Source: Paraburkholderia eburnea
GTDB lineage: Bacteria > Pseudomonadota > Gammaproteobacteria > Burkholderiales > Burkholderiaceae
Assembly: GCF_002917095.1 (NCBI RefSeq)
Contig: NZ_PQGA01000001.1
Span: 868,001 to 932,000 of the forward strand
Reading direction: 5' to 3'
DNA length: 64,000 bases
The notes under the pieces are model-generated. The model worked only from the letters and a program-made list of their open reading frames with translations. It made no database searches and was not told the DNA's origin. A program made the translations under genes and the position numbers. Below are positions 9,540-18,436 of the stretch, one piece after another. The stretch's first letter is position 1. Each line of letters opens with the position of its first letter.

Positions 9540-10010
9540 ATGGAGGCGCATTTGACACTCGATACGTTCTCTCAGAAGATCCTGCGCCTGTTGCAGCTCG
9601 ACGCGCGTCGCTCGGTGCAGGAAATCTCCGATCAGGTCGGGCTTTCCAGCACGCCCTGCTGGCGCCGCATCAAGGACATGGAGCAGTCGGGCGTGATCCA
9701 GCGCTACACGGCGCTGCTCGATCGCGAAAAGCTCGGCCTGCACGTCTGCGCGCTTGCGCATATCCATCTCACGCGTCACACGGAAGGCGGCGTCGAAGCG
9801 TTCGAGCGCGAGATCGCCACCTGCCCCGAAGTGACCGAGTGCTACAGCACGACCGGCGAATCGGACTACATCCTCAAGATCGTGGCGCCGGACATCAAGG
9901 CCTACGACGCATTCCTGCACGAACGCATCTTCCGTATTCCGGCCGTCGCACAGGTGCGCACGAGCGTCGTGCTGCGCGAAATCAAGTTCGATACGCAGTT
10001 GCCGCTTTGA
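9540..10010 (+). CDS. Lrp/AsnC family transcriptional regulator
   Basis: A 156-residue regulator. The N-terminal helix-turn-helix (LQLDARRSVQEISDQVGLSSTPCWRRIKDME) is followed by an effector-binding RAM domain containing YSTTGESDYILKIV, the ligand-pocket region. Lrp-type proteins sense amino acids and regulate their transport and catabolism. The ATG at 9540 is taken rather than the upstream extension because the family begins shortly before the helix. Its target is not evident from neighbours. Confidence 0.9.
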   Translation: MEAHLTLDTFSQKILRLLQLDARRSVQEISDQVGLSSTPCWRRIKDMEQSGVIQRYTALLDREKLGLHVCALAHIHLTRHTEGGVEAFEREIATCPEVTECYSTTGESDYILKIVAPDIKAYDAFLHERIFRIPAVAQVRTSVVLREIKFDTQLPL

Positions 10011-10097
10011 GGCGTCGTTTTAAGACGTCGCATTAAAACCTGAAACGCGCCGCGCTCGCCATCGATGGCCGCGCGGTGTTTTCACATATTGATCCCG

Positions 10098-11261
10098 TTA
10101 TTCGCGCGGCACTGTGGTCAGCCGCGCATCCGCCGTCATCTGCAGCGCCTCCAGCCGGCTCGCACCCAGTTTGCGCCGCAACGCCTCCATATCGACATCG
10201 GCGAGACGCCGCGCATCGTCGCGCGCCGCCAGCGCGAACTGGATTTCCAGACCCGTGCTCAGATAGTGCAGCGTCACCGCCTCCACATGTACGTCGTGCG
10301 CCGCGAGCGCCTCGCGCAGCGCGCTGGCGACTTCGTCGCGCGGCGGCAGGTTCGACACCGAGCGCACGTGCATATCGTCCTCGGGATCGACGTGGATGAG
10401 CGCGTCGAGCACGCGCGCATCGGTCAGCAGCCGCGTGCGCGCCATCTCGGCGATGAAATGCCCTTCGGACACCGAGATAAACGGATCGACGAGGATATGC
10501 GCGTCCACGAGCGCGAGGTCGCCGGTCTTGCGCGTGCGCATCTCGTGCACGTCGAGCACGCCGGGCGTCTGGGTCAACAGCTTGCGCAGATCGGCGGCGG
10601 CCGATTCGTCGAGCGCGCGATCCGACAGATCCTGCAGCGCGTCCCAGCCGAACACCCAGCCCATGCGCGCGACCATGAAACCGACGATGGCGGCGGCGAT
10701 CGGATCGAGCAGCCGCACGCCCGCGAGACTGCCGATAATGCCCAGCGCCACCACGAGCGACGACGCCGCATCCGAGCGCGCGTGCCACGCATTCGCAATC
10801 AGCATCGCCGAACGCACGCGCTGCGCCTCGCGCAGCATGTAGCGAAACAGCGCCTCCTTCGACACCAGCACCAGCACGGCAACCGCGAGCGCGCTCGCAT
10901 GTACGGGCGGAATATCGCCGAGATTCGCCAGACGCTCGCCGGCGCGCGCGAGCATGCCCACGCCCACGGCAATCAGCAATGCGCCCAGAAATAATGAAGC
11001 GACCGTTTCGTAACGGCTGTGTCCGTAATTGTGATCGGCATCCGGCTTCGCGCCACTATGCCGATTGGCGATCAACACGACGAAATCGGAGACGAGATCG
11101 GAAAGCGAATGCACGCCATCGGCAATCAAGGCCTGCGAATGCGCAATCACGCCGATGGCGATTTGCAGCACGACAAGCACCGAATTCAAGCCAACGCTAA
11201 CAAACGTTGTCTTGCGTGCGACCTGCTGTTTATCTGATAACGCGGCGGCGGAAGGGGACAT
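10098..11261 (-). CDS. Cation diffusion facilitator (CDF) metal exporter
   Basis: A 387-residue inner-membrane protein with six predicted helices and a cytoplasmic C-terminal domain. The transport site shows HSLSDLVSDF in helix II and HARSDAASS in helix V (HxxxD-type), typical of Zn/Cd/Mn/Fe CDF proteins. The cytosolic part has MRTRKTGDLALVDAHILVD. The region beyond about residue 290 is longer than in the classical family, suggesting a second metal-binding-like module. It stands alone, with convergent neighbours on both sides. Confidence 0.9.
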   Translation of the reverse strand: MSPSAAALSDKQQVARKTTFVSVGLNSVLVVLQIAIGVIAHSQALIADGVHSLSDLVSDFVVLIANRHSGAKPDADHNYGHSRYETVASLFLGALLIAVGVGMLARAGERLANLGDIPPVHASALAVAVLVLVSKEALFRYMLREAQRVRSAMLIANAWHARSDAASSLVVALGIIGSLAGVRLLDPIAAAIVGFMVARMGWVFGWDALQDLSDRALDESAAADLRKLLTQTPGVLDVHEMRTRKTGDLALVDAHILVDPFISVSEGHFIAEMARTRLLTDARVLDALIHVDPEDDMHVRSVSNLPPRDEVASALREALAAHDVHVEAVTLHYLSTGLEIQFALAARDDARRLADVDMEALRRKLGASRLEALQMTADARLTTVPRE

Positions 11262-11461
11262 GCTGATCCAGAGGCGAACAAGGGAATTTCCGCGATTGTA
11301 ATCGCGACGCCGTCCCCAATTGGAGATAACCCTGGAATCTTCTTTTAAATCAGGCGACTACGAGAACCCCTCGTATTCGCGTTCAACACCTGGCGCGAGG
11401 GCGGGCAAAGCGGCCGCCCGGTCAGTATTCGTAAGAAACAGAAGGCCACGGTAAGCAAAAA

Positions 11462-11501
11462 ACAAAAAGCCGCGCGTCCCCGTGACAGCGCGGCTTTTTT
11501 A
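11462..11501 (-). terminator. Terminator of the H-NS gene
   Basis: Reading leftwards, AAAAAAGCCGCGCTGTC, a loop and GACGCGCGGCTTTTT give a strong stem followed by a T run. Confidence 0.8.
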
Positions 11502-11536
11502 CCGATGGGCTCTGAAGTCCATCTCATTACTGCGTA

Positions 11537-11845
11537 TTACTTCTGGATCAGATATTTATCGCGATCCTGGCCCGCGATCCAGCGCGGCGGCTTGCCGCGG
11601 CCCGACCACGTGCTGCCGCTATCCGGGTCGCGATACTTCGGTGCGACGCTGGCGCGCGAGCGGCTGGCTGCCTTCGCGCCCTTGCCTGCAGCACGGCTGC
11701 CGCCAAGTTCTGCGATGGTAATGCCGTAGTCGGCCATTTTCTGCTTGATTTCGTCGAGGACCTCGGCGTACTCGCGCTCTTTCGCCTCTTCAATCTGCTT
11801 TTCCAGCTTTTCTCGCTGAGCGAGGAGTTCTTTGTATGACGACAT
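11537..11845 (-). CDS. H-NS family nucleoid protein
   Basis: A 102-residue protein. The N-terminal coiled-coil oligomerisation part is SSYKELLAQREKLEKQIEEA, followed by a basic linker (residues 50-68). The C-terminal DNA-binding motif YRDPDSGSTWSGRGKPPRWI contains the GRGKPP hook that reads AT-rich minor grooves. Such proteins silence horizontally acquired DNA. The upstream 445 bases are noticeably AT-rich, consistent with autoregulation. Beta-proteobacterial genomes carry many short paralogues, so the specific role is unknown. Confidence 0.92.
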   Translation of the reverse strand: MSSYKELLAQREKLEKQIEEAKEREYAEVLDEIKQKMADYGITIAELGGSRAAGKGAKAASRSRASVAPKYRDPDSGSTWSGRGKPPRWIAGQDRDKYLIQK

Positions 11846-12291
11846 GAGTCAGATGCCCTGGTGATTGTTGATAATGGCTACCGATCTGATGCCAGTATGC
11901 CGATTGACAGTTGAATTGCCTCGGAAATTGGAGGCGAGATTAACACAGAATCGAATGTCGCGAAAAGCGCGGGGCAATAAAAATAATCGAAATATTTTAC
12001 GAAACGTTTGCCGATGATAGGCATCACTGAGTTCAACGTTTGCTAGATTGCAGGAATGGCAAGAATCTTTCATTTCATGCAAATCGGTATTTTTACCCAA
12101 TGCTCGTTTTCCGCGGATAAATTCGTTTTTCGCAATTAGCAGCGCATGAAAATTATCTTCCGAAAACACGATAAACATTTCATCGCGTGATAACTTCCGA
12201 CGAATCCCGCTCTATATCCCGGAATCGCGCACCGCATCATTTCCCGCAGCAGCCCTACGCCGCCGGATTTTAGAAAAGATACTCAGTTTGC
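11846..12291. other. AT-rich intergenic region upstream of the H-NS gene
   Basis: This stretch is clearly richer in A and T than its surroundings. A leftward frame at 11849-12178 (109 codons) has no recognisable features and unusual codon use, so I do not call it a gene. It probably holds the H-NS promoter and autoregulatory binding sites. Confidence 0.5.
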
Positions 12292-12960
12292 TCAGTTTGA
12301 ATACTGCGCGAGGCAATCGGTTAGCGCGGCATGCAAGGATGGTGTGTCGAGTTGCGGCGTCTCGAATACATGCCGGGTGCGTCGGCCATCGATACGGCAA
12401 TCGGCGCCGTGACGATCGACGCCCAGCAGCATGAAACCCTCGCGCCGCGACGGGTGAGATTCGGCGAACTGGATCAGCGCTTCCTCCTCGTCGGCGGGCA
12501 ATGGATCGAGCGTGTCGAGGTCGGTTCCGTCGAGCCAGCCCATCGCCCCAAAGCCGCCGATATACCGCAACCGCTCCACCCGCAGCGTCCAGAAGGCGAA
12601 GTCGCCCAGCGCAAGATAGCGCGCCGCGTCGGGGTGGTAGCGCAGGTAACGGCGCGCAAGCGGCGAATCCACCTCGGCGTCCGACGGCTCGAACAGGCCG
12701 ATCATCGTCATGCGCGGCGCACTCAGCACGTCATCGCCGCTCGTCAGCGCGACCAGGAAGCCTGCGCGCGGATCGTCCTGGAGATTGCGCGTGTGCTCGG
12801 CGAGCCGGCTCACGAGGATCACGGGACGGTGCCCCGCATCGGCCGCGAAGGGCAAAAGCGTCGGATACGGGAAACCGTGCGGATCGCGCGCGTGCGTGGC
12901 GAGCGTGCCGGCGGGCACCTGATGCAGCAGATGAAGCGGAGCGTGAGCGGGAATCTTCAA
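12292..12960 (-). CDS. HugZ-like pyridoxamine-5'-phosphate-oxidase-fold protein
   Basis: The 222-residue protein has a split-barrel FMN-binding-like domain (GTLATHARDPHGFPYPTLLPFA, DPRAGFLVAL) followed by a DUF2470-like C-terminal part (ESHPSRREGFMLLGVDRHGADCRIDG). This is the layout of HugZ/HutZ-type haem-utilisation proteins and of related general-stress split-barrel proteins. No haem transport genes are adjacent, so a haem role is only a possibility. It is a single gene with its own promoter region. Confidence 0.8.
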   Translation of the reverse strand: MKIPAHAPLHLLHQVPAGTLATHARDPHGFPYPTLLPFAADAGHRPVILVSRLAEHTRNLQDDPRAGFLVALTSGDDVLSAPRMTMIGLFEPSDAEVDSPLARRYLRYHPDAARYLALGDFAFWTLRVERLRYIGGFGAMGWLDGTDLDTLDPLPADEEEALIQFAESHPSRREGFMLLGVDRHGADCRIDGRRTRHVFETPQLDTPSLHAALTDCLAQYSN

Positions 12961-13207
12961 GGAAACGTCCTCGGTCGATGGAATGATCTGCGCTGATTAA
13001 AACAGGTCGGGGCACGCATCAGCACGACCTGCGCGCCTTCGCTAGAATCATCGCTTGCCTTTCAGATGGCTTGTGCGTGCGGATTGGCCACCAGTGTGCC
13101 TGCAAGTACACCCAGGAAGCCACGCCGCGCCGCCGTCCCTTCCAGTATGAGCGCCGTGCCTGACATCCGTGCAGCACGCGCGCAACCTCTCTTCGACGGG
13201 ATTGTCC

Positions 13208-14449
13208 GTGTCCGACCGCCTCACCGATCCGGCGCTTTCAGCGTCGACCTCCACGCCGCCCGCGGGCTCCCCCACGGCGGCCCACCGCGCGCTGCCCGAC
13301 GCCACGCGCCGGCGCGCGCGCTACGCGACGATGGCGCTGTTCTTCATCGCCGGGATGATGTACGCCTCCTGGGGCGTGCACGTGCCCACCGTGCGCGACA
13401 AGTTCCATCTGAGCGCCGCGATGCTCTCGTATGCGCTCTTCGCCGTGGCGGGCGGCTCGATCGCCGCGATGACGACGATCGGCGGCTGGATCGCGCGCGT
13501 CGGCTCGCGGCGCGCGTGCCTGGCGGGCGGCTTCACCATGGCCGTATGCGGCGCGCTGATCCTCGTGGTGCCGTACTACTGGATGCTGCTCGTCGTGCTG
13601 GCCGTGTTCGGCATCGGCATGGCGACGCTGGACGTGTCGATGAACGCGGAAGCCAGCGCCGTCGAGGAAGCCATTGGCCGCCCCATCATGTCGGCGCTGC
13701 ACGGCATGTTCAGCCTGGGCGGGATGGCCGGGGCCGCGATCGGCGGCGCGCTGCTCGCGCGCGGCATGGCGCCCGCGCTGCATCTGTTCCTGGCTTCCGC
13801 GCTGGCCGCGCTGGTGTTGTGGGTCGCGTGCCCCGCCGTGTTGCCGCACGTGCCGCACGCCACGCACGGCGAGCACGCCAAAACCGGCAACCGCTGGCGC
13901 ACGCCCGCGCTGTGGGCGCTGGGCGGCGTCGCCTTGATCGCGCTGATCGCCGAAGGCGCGATGTACGACTGGGCCACGGTCTATATGCGCGACGTCGTGG
14001 TCTCGACGCCCGCTCTCGCGAGCGCGGCCTACGCGGCGTTCTCGGGCGGCATGGCCGTGGCGCGCTTCGCGGGCGACGCCGTGCGCGCGCGCTTTGGCGC
14101 GCCGCAACTCGTGCTCGCGAGCGCATCGCTGGCCTGCGCGGGCATGATCGGCGCGCTGGTGCTGCCGTACTCGCTCACGGCGCTCACTGGCTTCACGCTG
14201 ATGGGCTTGGGCCTCGCCAATATGATGCCGGTGCTGTTCGCCGCCGCCGCACGCGTCAAGGGCATCCACGCCGCCGAGGGGCTCGCGCATGTCGCGGGTA
14301 TCGCCTATTTCGGCCTGCTGTTCGGGCCGGTGGTGATCGGCGCGATCACGCAGGTGACCAATCTCACCGTGGGCCTCGCCGTCGTCGCGCTCTGCGCGGC
14401 GCTGGTCGCGTTTGCGGGGCCGAAGGTGTTGCGGCGGCTGGGGATTTGA
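13208..14449 (+). CDS. MFS transporter, YbjJ-like
   Basis: About 413 residues with 12 predicted membrane helices. The first segment GMMYASWGVHVPTVRDKFHL and the conserved internal GIGMATLDVSMNAEASAVE resemble the YbjJ subgroup of the major facilitator superfamily. The substrate is unknown. The start is uncertain: GTG 13208 is chosen, but an in-frame start at 13169 is also possible and neither has a strong ribosome site. A bidirectional terminator at 14489-14520 separates it from the convergent binding-protein gene. Confidence 0.82.
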   Translation: MSDRLTDPALSASTSTPPAGSPTAAHRALPDATRRRARYATMALFFIAGMMYASWGVHVPTVRDKFHLSAAMLSYALFAVAGGSIAAMTTIGGWIARVGSRRACLAGGFTMAVCGALILVVPYYWMLLVVLAVFGIGMATLDVSMNAEASAVEEAIGRPIMSALHGMFSLGGMAGAAIGGALLARGMAPALHLFLASALAALVLWVACPAVLPHVPHATHGEHAKTGNRWRTPALWALGGVALIALIAEGAMYDWATVYMRDVVVSTPALASAAYAAFSGGMAVARFAGDAVRARFGAPQLVLASASLACAGMIGALVLPYSLTALTGFTLMGLGLANMMPVLFAAAARVKGIHAAEGLAHVAGIAYFGLLFGPVVIGAITQVTNLTVGLAVVALCAALVAFAGPKVLRRLGI

Positions 14450-14488
14450 GCGAAACCTGAGCCTTCCAGCGTCACGCCCAAAAAAGCA

Positions 14489-14520
14489 AAAGCCCGCGGA
14501 TCGAAATCCGCGGGCTTTTT
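14489..14520. terminator. Bidirectional terminator
   Basis: AAAAGCCCGCGGAT-CGAA-ATCCGCGGGCTTTTT lies between two converging genes and has a T run in both directions. Confidence 0.9.
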
Positions 14521-14570
14521 CGCATCGACATCGACGCCGGCCTGCACGCCGGCCAGCGTCGAAGCCGGCT

Positions 14571-15716
14571 TTACATCTTCACCACGTCGAGCAGCGACTT
14601 CTTGCCTGCCTTGTAGTTGTACAGCGAGATCACGCCGTGCTTGAGGTCGCCCTTCGAATCGAAGGTCGTCTCGCCGATCACACCCTTGTAGTCGGTGCTC
14701 GGCATTTCGGCGAGGATCTTGGCCGGATCGGTCGAGTTGGCGCGCTTCATCGCGTCGACGATGATGTACACCGCGTCATACGTGAACGGCGCGTAGATCT
14801 GGATCGGCTGGCCGAAGCGCTTCTCGTACTTGGCTTCGAAAGCCTTGCCGCCCGCCATCTTTTCCAGCGCCATGCCCGCTTCCGAGCACACGATGTTGTC
14901 GGTCGCGTCGCCGGCCAGGTCCGACAGCTTGTCGGTACACACGCCGTCGCCGGCCAGCACCTTGGCGCGCAGGCCGAGCTGCTTGGCTTGCTTGGCGAAC
15001 GGGCCGCCGGTGGCGTCCATGCCGCCGTACATGATCGCGTCGGGGTTTTCGCCCTTGATCTTCGTCAGAATGGCGCGGAAGTCCACGGCCTTGTCGTTGG
15101 TCGCGTCATGCGACAGCACGTTCATGCCGAGCGACTTGGCGGTCTTCTCGAATTCGTTCGCGAGGCCCTGGCCGTAGGCGGTCGAGTCGTCGACGATGGC
15201 GACGCTCTTCACCTTCAGGTTCTTGGACGCGTAGTTCGCGAGCGCCGGGCCTTGCTGGGCGTCGGTCGCCACGACGCGATACGTCGTCTTGAAGCCTTGT
15301 TGCGTGTAGGCCGGGTTCGTGGCCGACGGCGAGATCTGCACGATGCCCGCATCGCTATAGATCTTCGAAGCCGGAATCGAGGTGCCCGAGTTCAAGTGGC
15401 CGACAACTGCGACAACCTTGTCGTCGACGAGCTTCTGCGCGACCTGCGTAGCCGTACGCGGGTCAGCCGCGTCGTCCTGCGCGTCGAGCACGAGCGTGAC
15501 CTTCTGGCCGTTGATCGTAAGACCCTTGGCGTTGATCTCTTCGACTGCGAGACGCGCGCCGTTTTCGTTGTCCTTGCCGAGGTGCGCGATTCCGCCCGTC
15601 AGCGGCGCGACGTGACCGATCTTGATCGTTTCGTCGGCGCTCGCCACCGTTGCGAACGACGCGCACAGCATGGCTGCAGCGCTGATCGGCAACAGCTTGT
15701 GAAGCTTGATATTCAT
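14571..15716 (-). CDS. Branched-chain amino-acid ABC transporter substrate-binding protein (LivK/LivJ-like)
   Basis: The 381-residue precursor has a signal peptide (about residues 1-27, ending ATVASA) and the type I periplasmic binding fold. It starts IKIGHVAPLTGGIAHLGKDN and contains GHLNSGTSIPASKIY and GYGGMD-like ligand-loop sequence. A cysteine pair (GDGVC and IVCSEAG) corresponds to the family disulfide. It binds Leu, Ile or Val in the periplasm for an ABC importer, but no permease or ATPase genes are adjacent. The start at 15716 has GGAGACTTAC directly upstream. Confidence 0.92.
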   Translation of the reverse strand: MNIKLHKLLPISAAAMLCASFATVASADETIKIGHVAPLTGGIAHLGKDNENGARLAVEEINAKGLTINGQKVTLVLDAQDDAADPRTATQVAQKLVDDKVVAVVGHLNSGTSIPASKIYSDAGIVQISPSATNPAYTQQGFKTTYRVVATDAQQGPALANYASKNLKVKSVAIVDDSTAYGQGLANEFEKTAKSLGMNVLSHDATNDKAVDFRAILTKIKGENPDAIMYGGMDATGGPFAKQAKQLGLRAKVLAGDGVCTDKLSDLAGDATDNIVCSEAGMALEKMAGGKAFEAKYEKRFGQPIQIYAPFTYDAVYIIVDAMKRANSTDPAKILAEMPSTDYKGVIGETTFDSKGDLKHGVISLYNYKAGKKSLLDVVKM

Positions 15717-16272
15717 GTAAGTCTCCAGTTTGAACCCAAAAGCAACGTAATCGCCCTGTGCCCCCGCGCCCCGAACGTGTCGCTCCCCGTGCGGACGACC
15801 ACGCAGGATGCATCCTTGATGCACCTGGCCAGCATGGTTTCGAATGCCGTTTGTGACAGCGTTCGCGCACCATACTTGCGCGCAAGTGTAGGTGATCAAA
15901 TTAATTTGGGGGACTTTTTTCAGATATCGGGGCGAGTACCAATAGGCTTTCACCCGAGTGCTTCGAAACCCTGATCAATGTCGCCGAAAACCTTATCCAT
16001 CAAGGCTTGAAAAGACGTTTGCAATCTATTGGAAAGGTTTGTCCAAACGTCATTCGAATATTTTTTTGGTATTTTTGGCGAGTTATGCGAAGCATTCCGG
16101 AGTGAGCGGAACGGGTTCGGCAACGTTTGCTTTTTTGACTGCGCAACGAAATGGCGAATTAGTCAATACCCATGCCCTGAAATCAGCCTTCGATTAATTT
16201 CCTGGCGCTCGCGGCAGGCGCGCCAGGATATCGACCGGGATAGTGGCTTATTCGACTTTTTCCTCTATTCCC
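15717..16272. other. Intergenic region upstream of the binding-protein gene
   Basis: About 555 bases with AT-rich stretches and no supported gene. A hairpin, CCTGGCGC and GCGCCAGG at 16201-16227, may end the leftward nitronate monooxygenase transcript, though it lacks a T run. The rest probably holds the promoter of the binding-protein gene. Confidence 0.45.
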
Positions 16273-17373
16273 TCAGGCGTGAAAGCCGCGCAACGTCGCG
16301 CGCCATTCGGCGTCGAGCGCATCGACGAGTTGCGCCGCACCGATGCCTTGCGCGCGCACGCGCGACAGCGGCGCGCCCTGCCCCGACCACAGCGAGAGCC
16401 AGTCGCCGTCGTTCGCGCGCGCCGCGCGCTGGCGCAATTCCTGGGTCAGCGCGTTCTGCACGGGATAAGGCGCGACGGTGTCTCCCTGCGCTTCTAGCCG
16501 CGCCATCAGCGGGTTGCGGATGCCGCGCGCGTGGCGGCCCGTGATCGCGCGCGTGACCGACGTGGCCGTATCGGCGCTCGCGCGCAGGCGCGCTTTCCAG
16601 TCGGCGGGAATCGCGCTTTCCGCACAGCCGAGAAACGCCGTGCCCATCTGCACGGCCTGCGCGCCCAGTGCGAGCGCGGCGGCGATGCCGCGTCCGTCCA
16701 TGATGCCGCCCGCCGCCAGCACGGGCAGACCGGTGGCGTCGGCGATCTGCGGCACGAGCGCCATCGTGCCGATCAGCGCGTGCGCCACCTCGCCGATGAA
16801 GGTGCCGCGATGACCGCCCGCTTCGGCGCCCTGCGCGACGATCGCGTCCGCGCCCGCGTCGCGCCACGCGAGCGCTTCGGCCACGTGCGTCGCCGTGCCG
16901 ATCACATAGCTGCCCGCCGCGTGCAGCCGCGCGACATCTTCTTTGGCGAGCAGGCCGAACGTGAAGCTCACGACCGGCGCGCGCAGCTCGACGAGCCTGT
17001 CGAGCTGTGCGCGAAAGTCGGGCGCGTAGGCCGCGAGCGGCGCGCCGGGCGGCAGATCGAATTGCGCGCGCAACGGATCGATCGCGCCGAGCGCGCGGCG
17101 CACGGTGGCGTCGTCGGGGCGCGCCGTGTCGAGCACGAAGAGATTCACGCCGAAGGGCCTCGCGGTGAGCGCGCGTATCGCGGCGACTTCGCTCGCGATC
17201 TTGTCCGGCGCGAGCGCGGCGCCCGCGAGAAAACCCAGCCCGCCCGCGTTCGACACGGCGGACACCAGCGCGGGCGTGGTAGGACCGCCGGCCATCGGGC
17301 CTTGCACAAGCGGCAGGCGCAGATCGAAGCGGCGGCTGAACGGAGTGGAAAATGCGGCAGATGCAGAGGTCAT
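16273..17373 (-). CDS. Nitronate monooxygenase (2-nitropropane dioxygenase type)
   Basis: A 366-residue FMN enzyme with a TIM barrel. Family motifs include LVQGPMAGGPTTPALVSAVSNAGG at the start, ADAIVAQGAEAGGHRG around the flavin phosphate and active-site His, and LAAGGIMDGRGIAAALALGA. It oxidises propionate-3-nitronate and related nitronates. ATG 17373 begins the conserved part and AAGGATA lies upstream; a longer frame exists but has no similarity. It is divergent from the dienelactone hydrolase gene. Confidence 0.9.
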   Translation of the reverse strand: MTSASAAFSTPFSRRFDLRLPLVQGPMAGGPTTPALVSAVSNAGGLGFLAGAALAPDKIASEVAAIRALTARPFGVNLFVLDTARPDDATVRRALGAIDPLRAQFDLPPGAPLAAYAPDFRAQLDRLVELRAPVVSFTFGLLAKEDVARLHAAGSYVIGTATHVAEALAWRDAGADAIVAQGAEAGGHRGTFIGEVAHALIGTMALVPQIADATGLPVLAAGGIMDGRGIAAALALGAQAVQMGTAFLGCAESAIPADWKARLRASADTATSVTRAITGRHARGIRNPLMARLEAQGDTVAPYPVQNALTQELRQRAARANDGDWLSLWSGQGAPLSRVRAQGIGAAQLVDALDAEWRATLRGFHA

Positions 17374-17604
17374 GGCGATATCCTTGCTGATCGAACAAAT
17401 CGAAGCGAATCTGCCGACGACTCTAGCGAAGCCCATCGCGCTCGAAAAATGAATAATCGAGATCATTACGATCCGCCTGCGAGAACGGAGATCGCGGAGA
17501 TTGCGGAGATCGCGCGAGGCAGTCGCTGCGGGCTAACCCCTGGCTATGGCAAACTGGCTCCCCGTTTTGACCGCATCATCCTATTCGCGAAGAAGGAGAG
17601 CAAC

Positions 17605-18303
17605 GTGAGCGTAACGACCAAGTGGATCGACATCCCCGCCGGCAAGGACAGCTTCGGCGCCTACCTGGCGCTGCCCAAGGGCGGCAAAGGCCCCGGCATC
17701 GTCATCCTGCAGGAAATCTTCGGCGTGAACGGGCATATCCGCGACGTCGTCGAGCAGTACGCGCTGGACGGCTATGTGGCGATCGCGCCGGATATCTTCT
17801 GGCGCAGCGCGCCGCGCGTGGAGCTGGACTACGTGGGCGCGGACCGCGATCGCGGCATCGAACTGATGAAACAGCTCGACTTCAACAACGTCGTCGCGGA
17901 CATCGCCGCCACGGCCGACACGCTGCGCAAGCTGCCCGAATGCACCGGCAAGGTCGCGGCCATCGGCTATTGCCTGGGCGGACGCCTCGCCTATATGGCG
18001 GCGGGCAACGGCTCGGTCGACGCAGCGGTTTCGTACTACGGCGGCGGCATCCACACGCAGCTCGATCTCGCCGACAAGATCAAACAGCCGATCCTGTTCC
18101 ACTACGGCGAACTCGACCACGGCATTCCGCTCGACTCGGTCGGCCAGGTGAAGGAGCGCTTCGCGGGCCGCGACAACGCCGAGGTCTATATCTACACGGG
18201 CGCCGATCACGGCTTCAACTGCTCGGCGCGCGCGTCGTACAACCAGAACGCGTCGGCGCTCGCGCATGGCCGCACGCTCGCGTTCCTCGCGCAGCATCTG
18301 TAA
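17605..18303 (+). CDS. Dienelactone hydrolase family protein
   Basis: The 232-residue cytosolic alpha/beta hydrolase has the nucleophile motif GYCLGG (Cys nucleophile), an acidic residue in HYGELDHGIP, and the catalytic histidine in TGADHGFNC. The Cys nucleophile is typical of dienelactone hydrolases of aromatic degradation, but no ring-cleavage genes are nearby, so a general esterase role is possible. The start is GTG 17605 with AAGGAGAG nine bases upstream. A terminator follows at 18344-18390. Confidence 0.9.
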   Translation: MSVTTKWIDIPAGKDSFGAYLALPKGGKGPGIVILQEIFGVNGHIRDVVEQYALDGYVAIAPDIFWRSAPRVELDYVGADRDRGIELMKQLDFNNVVADIAATADTLRKLPECTGKVAAIGYCLGGRLAYMAAGNGSVDAAVSYYGGGIHTQLDLADKIKQPILFHYGELDHGIPLDSVGQVKERFAGRDNAEVYIYTGADHGFNCSARASYNQNASALAHGRTLAFLAQHL

Positions 18304-18343
18304 ATCGCACCGTCGTTTGCGTCGAACCAACGCAAGCGCCTGA

Positions 18344-18390
18344 AAAACGGCCATTGCGGCAGAATCGCTGCAATGGCCGTTTTCTTTTTT
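18344..18390 (+). terminator. Rho-independent terminator
   Basis: AAAACGGCCATTGC, a loop and GCAATGGCCGTTTTCTTTTTT lie just downstream of the dienelactone hydrolase gene. Confidence 0.9.
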
Positions 18391-18436
18391 TTGCCAGCCG
18401 CAGCCCGGTGATAACACCCTTCAAGGAGTGTGCGAC

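Noticed and set aside
11849..12178. AT-rich reverse frame of 109 codons upstream of the H-NS gene
   Set aside because: No ribosome site, no recognisable motif, and base composition typical of an H-NS-bound promoter region.
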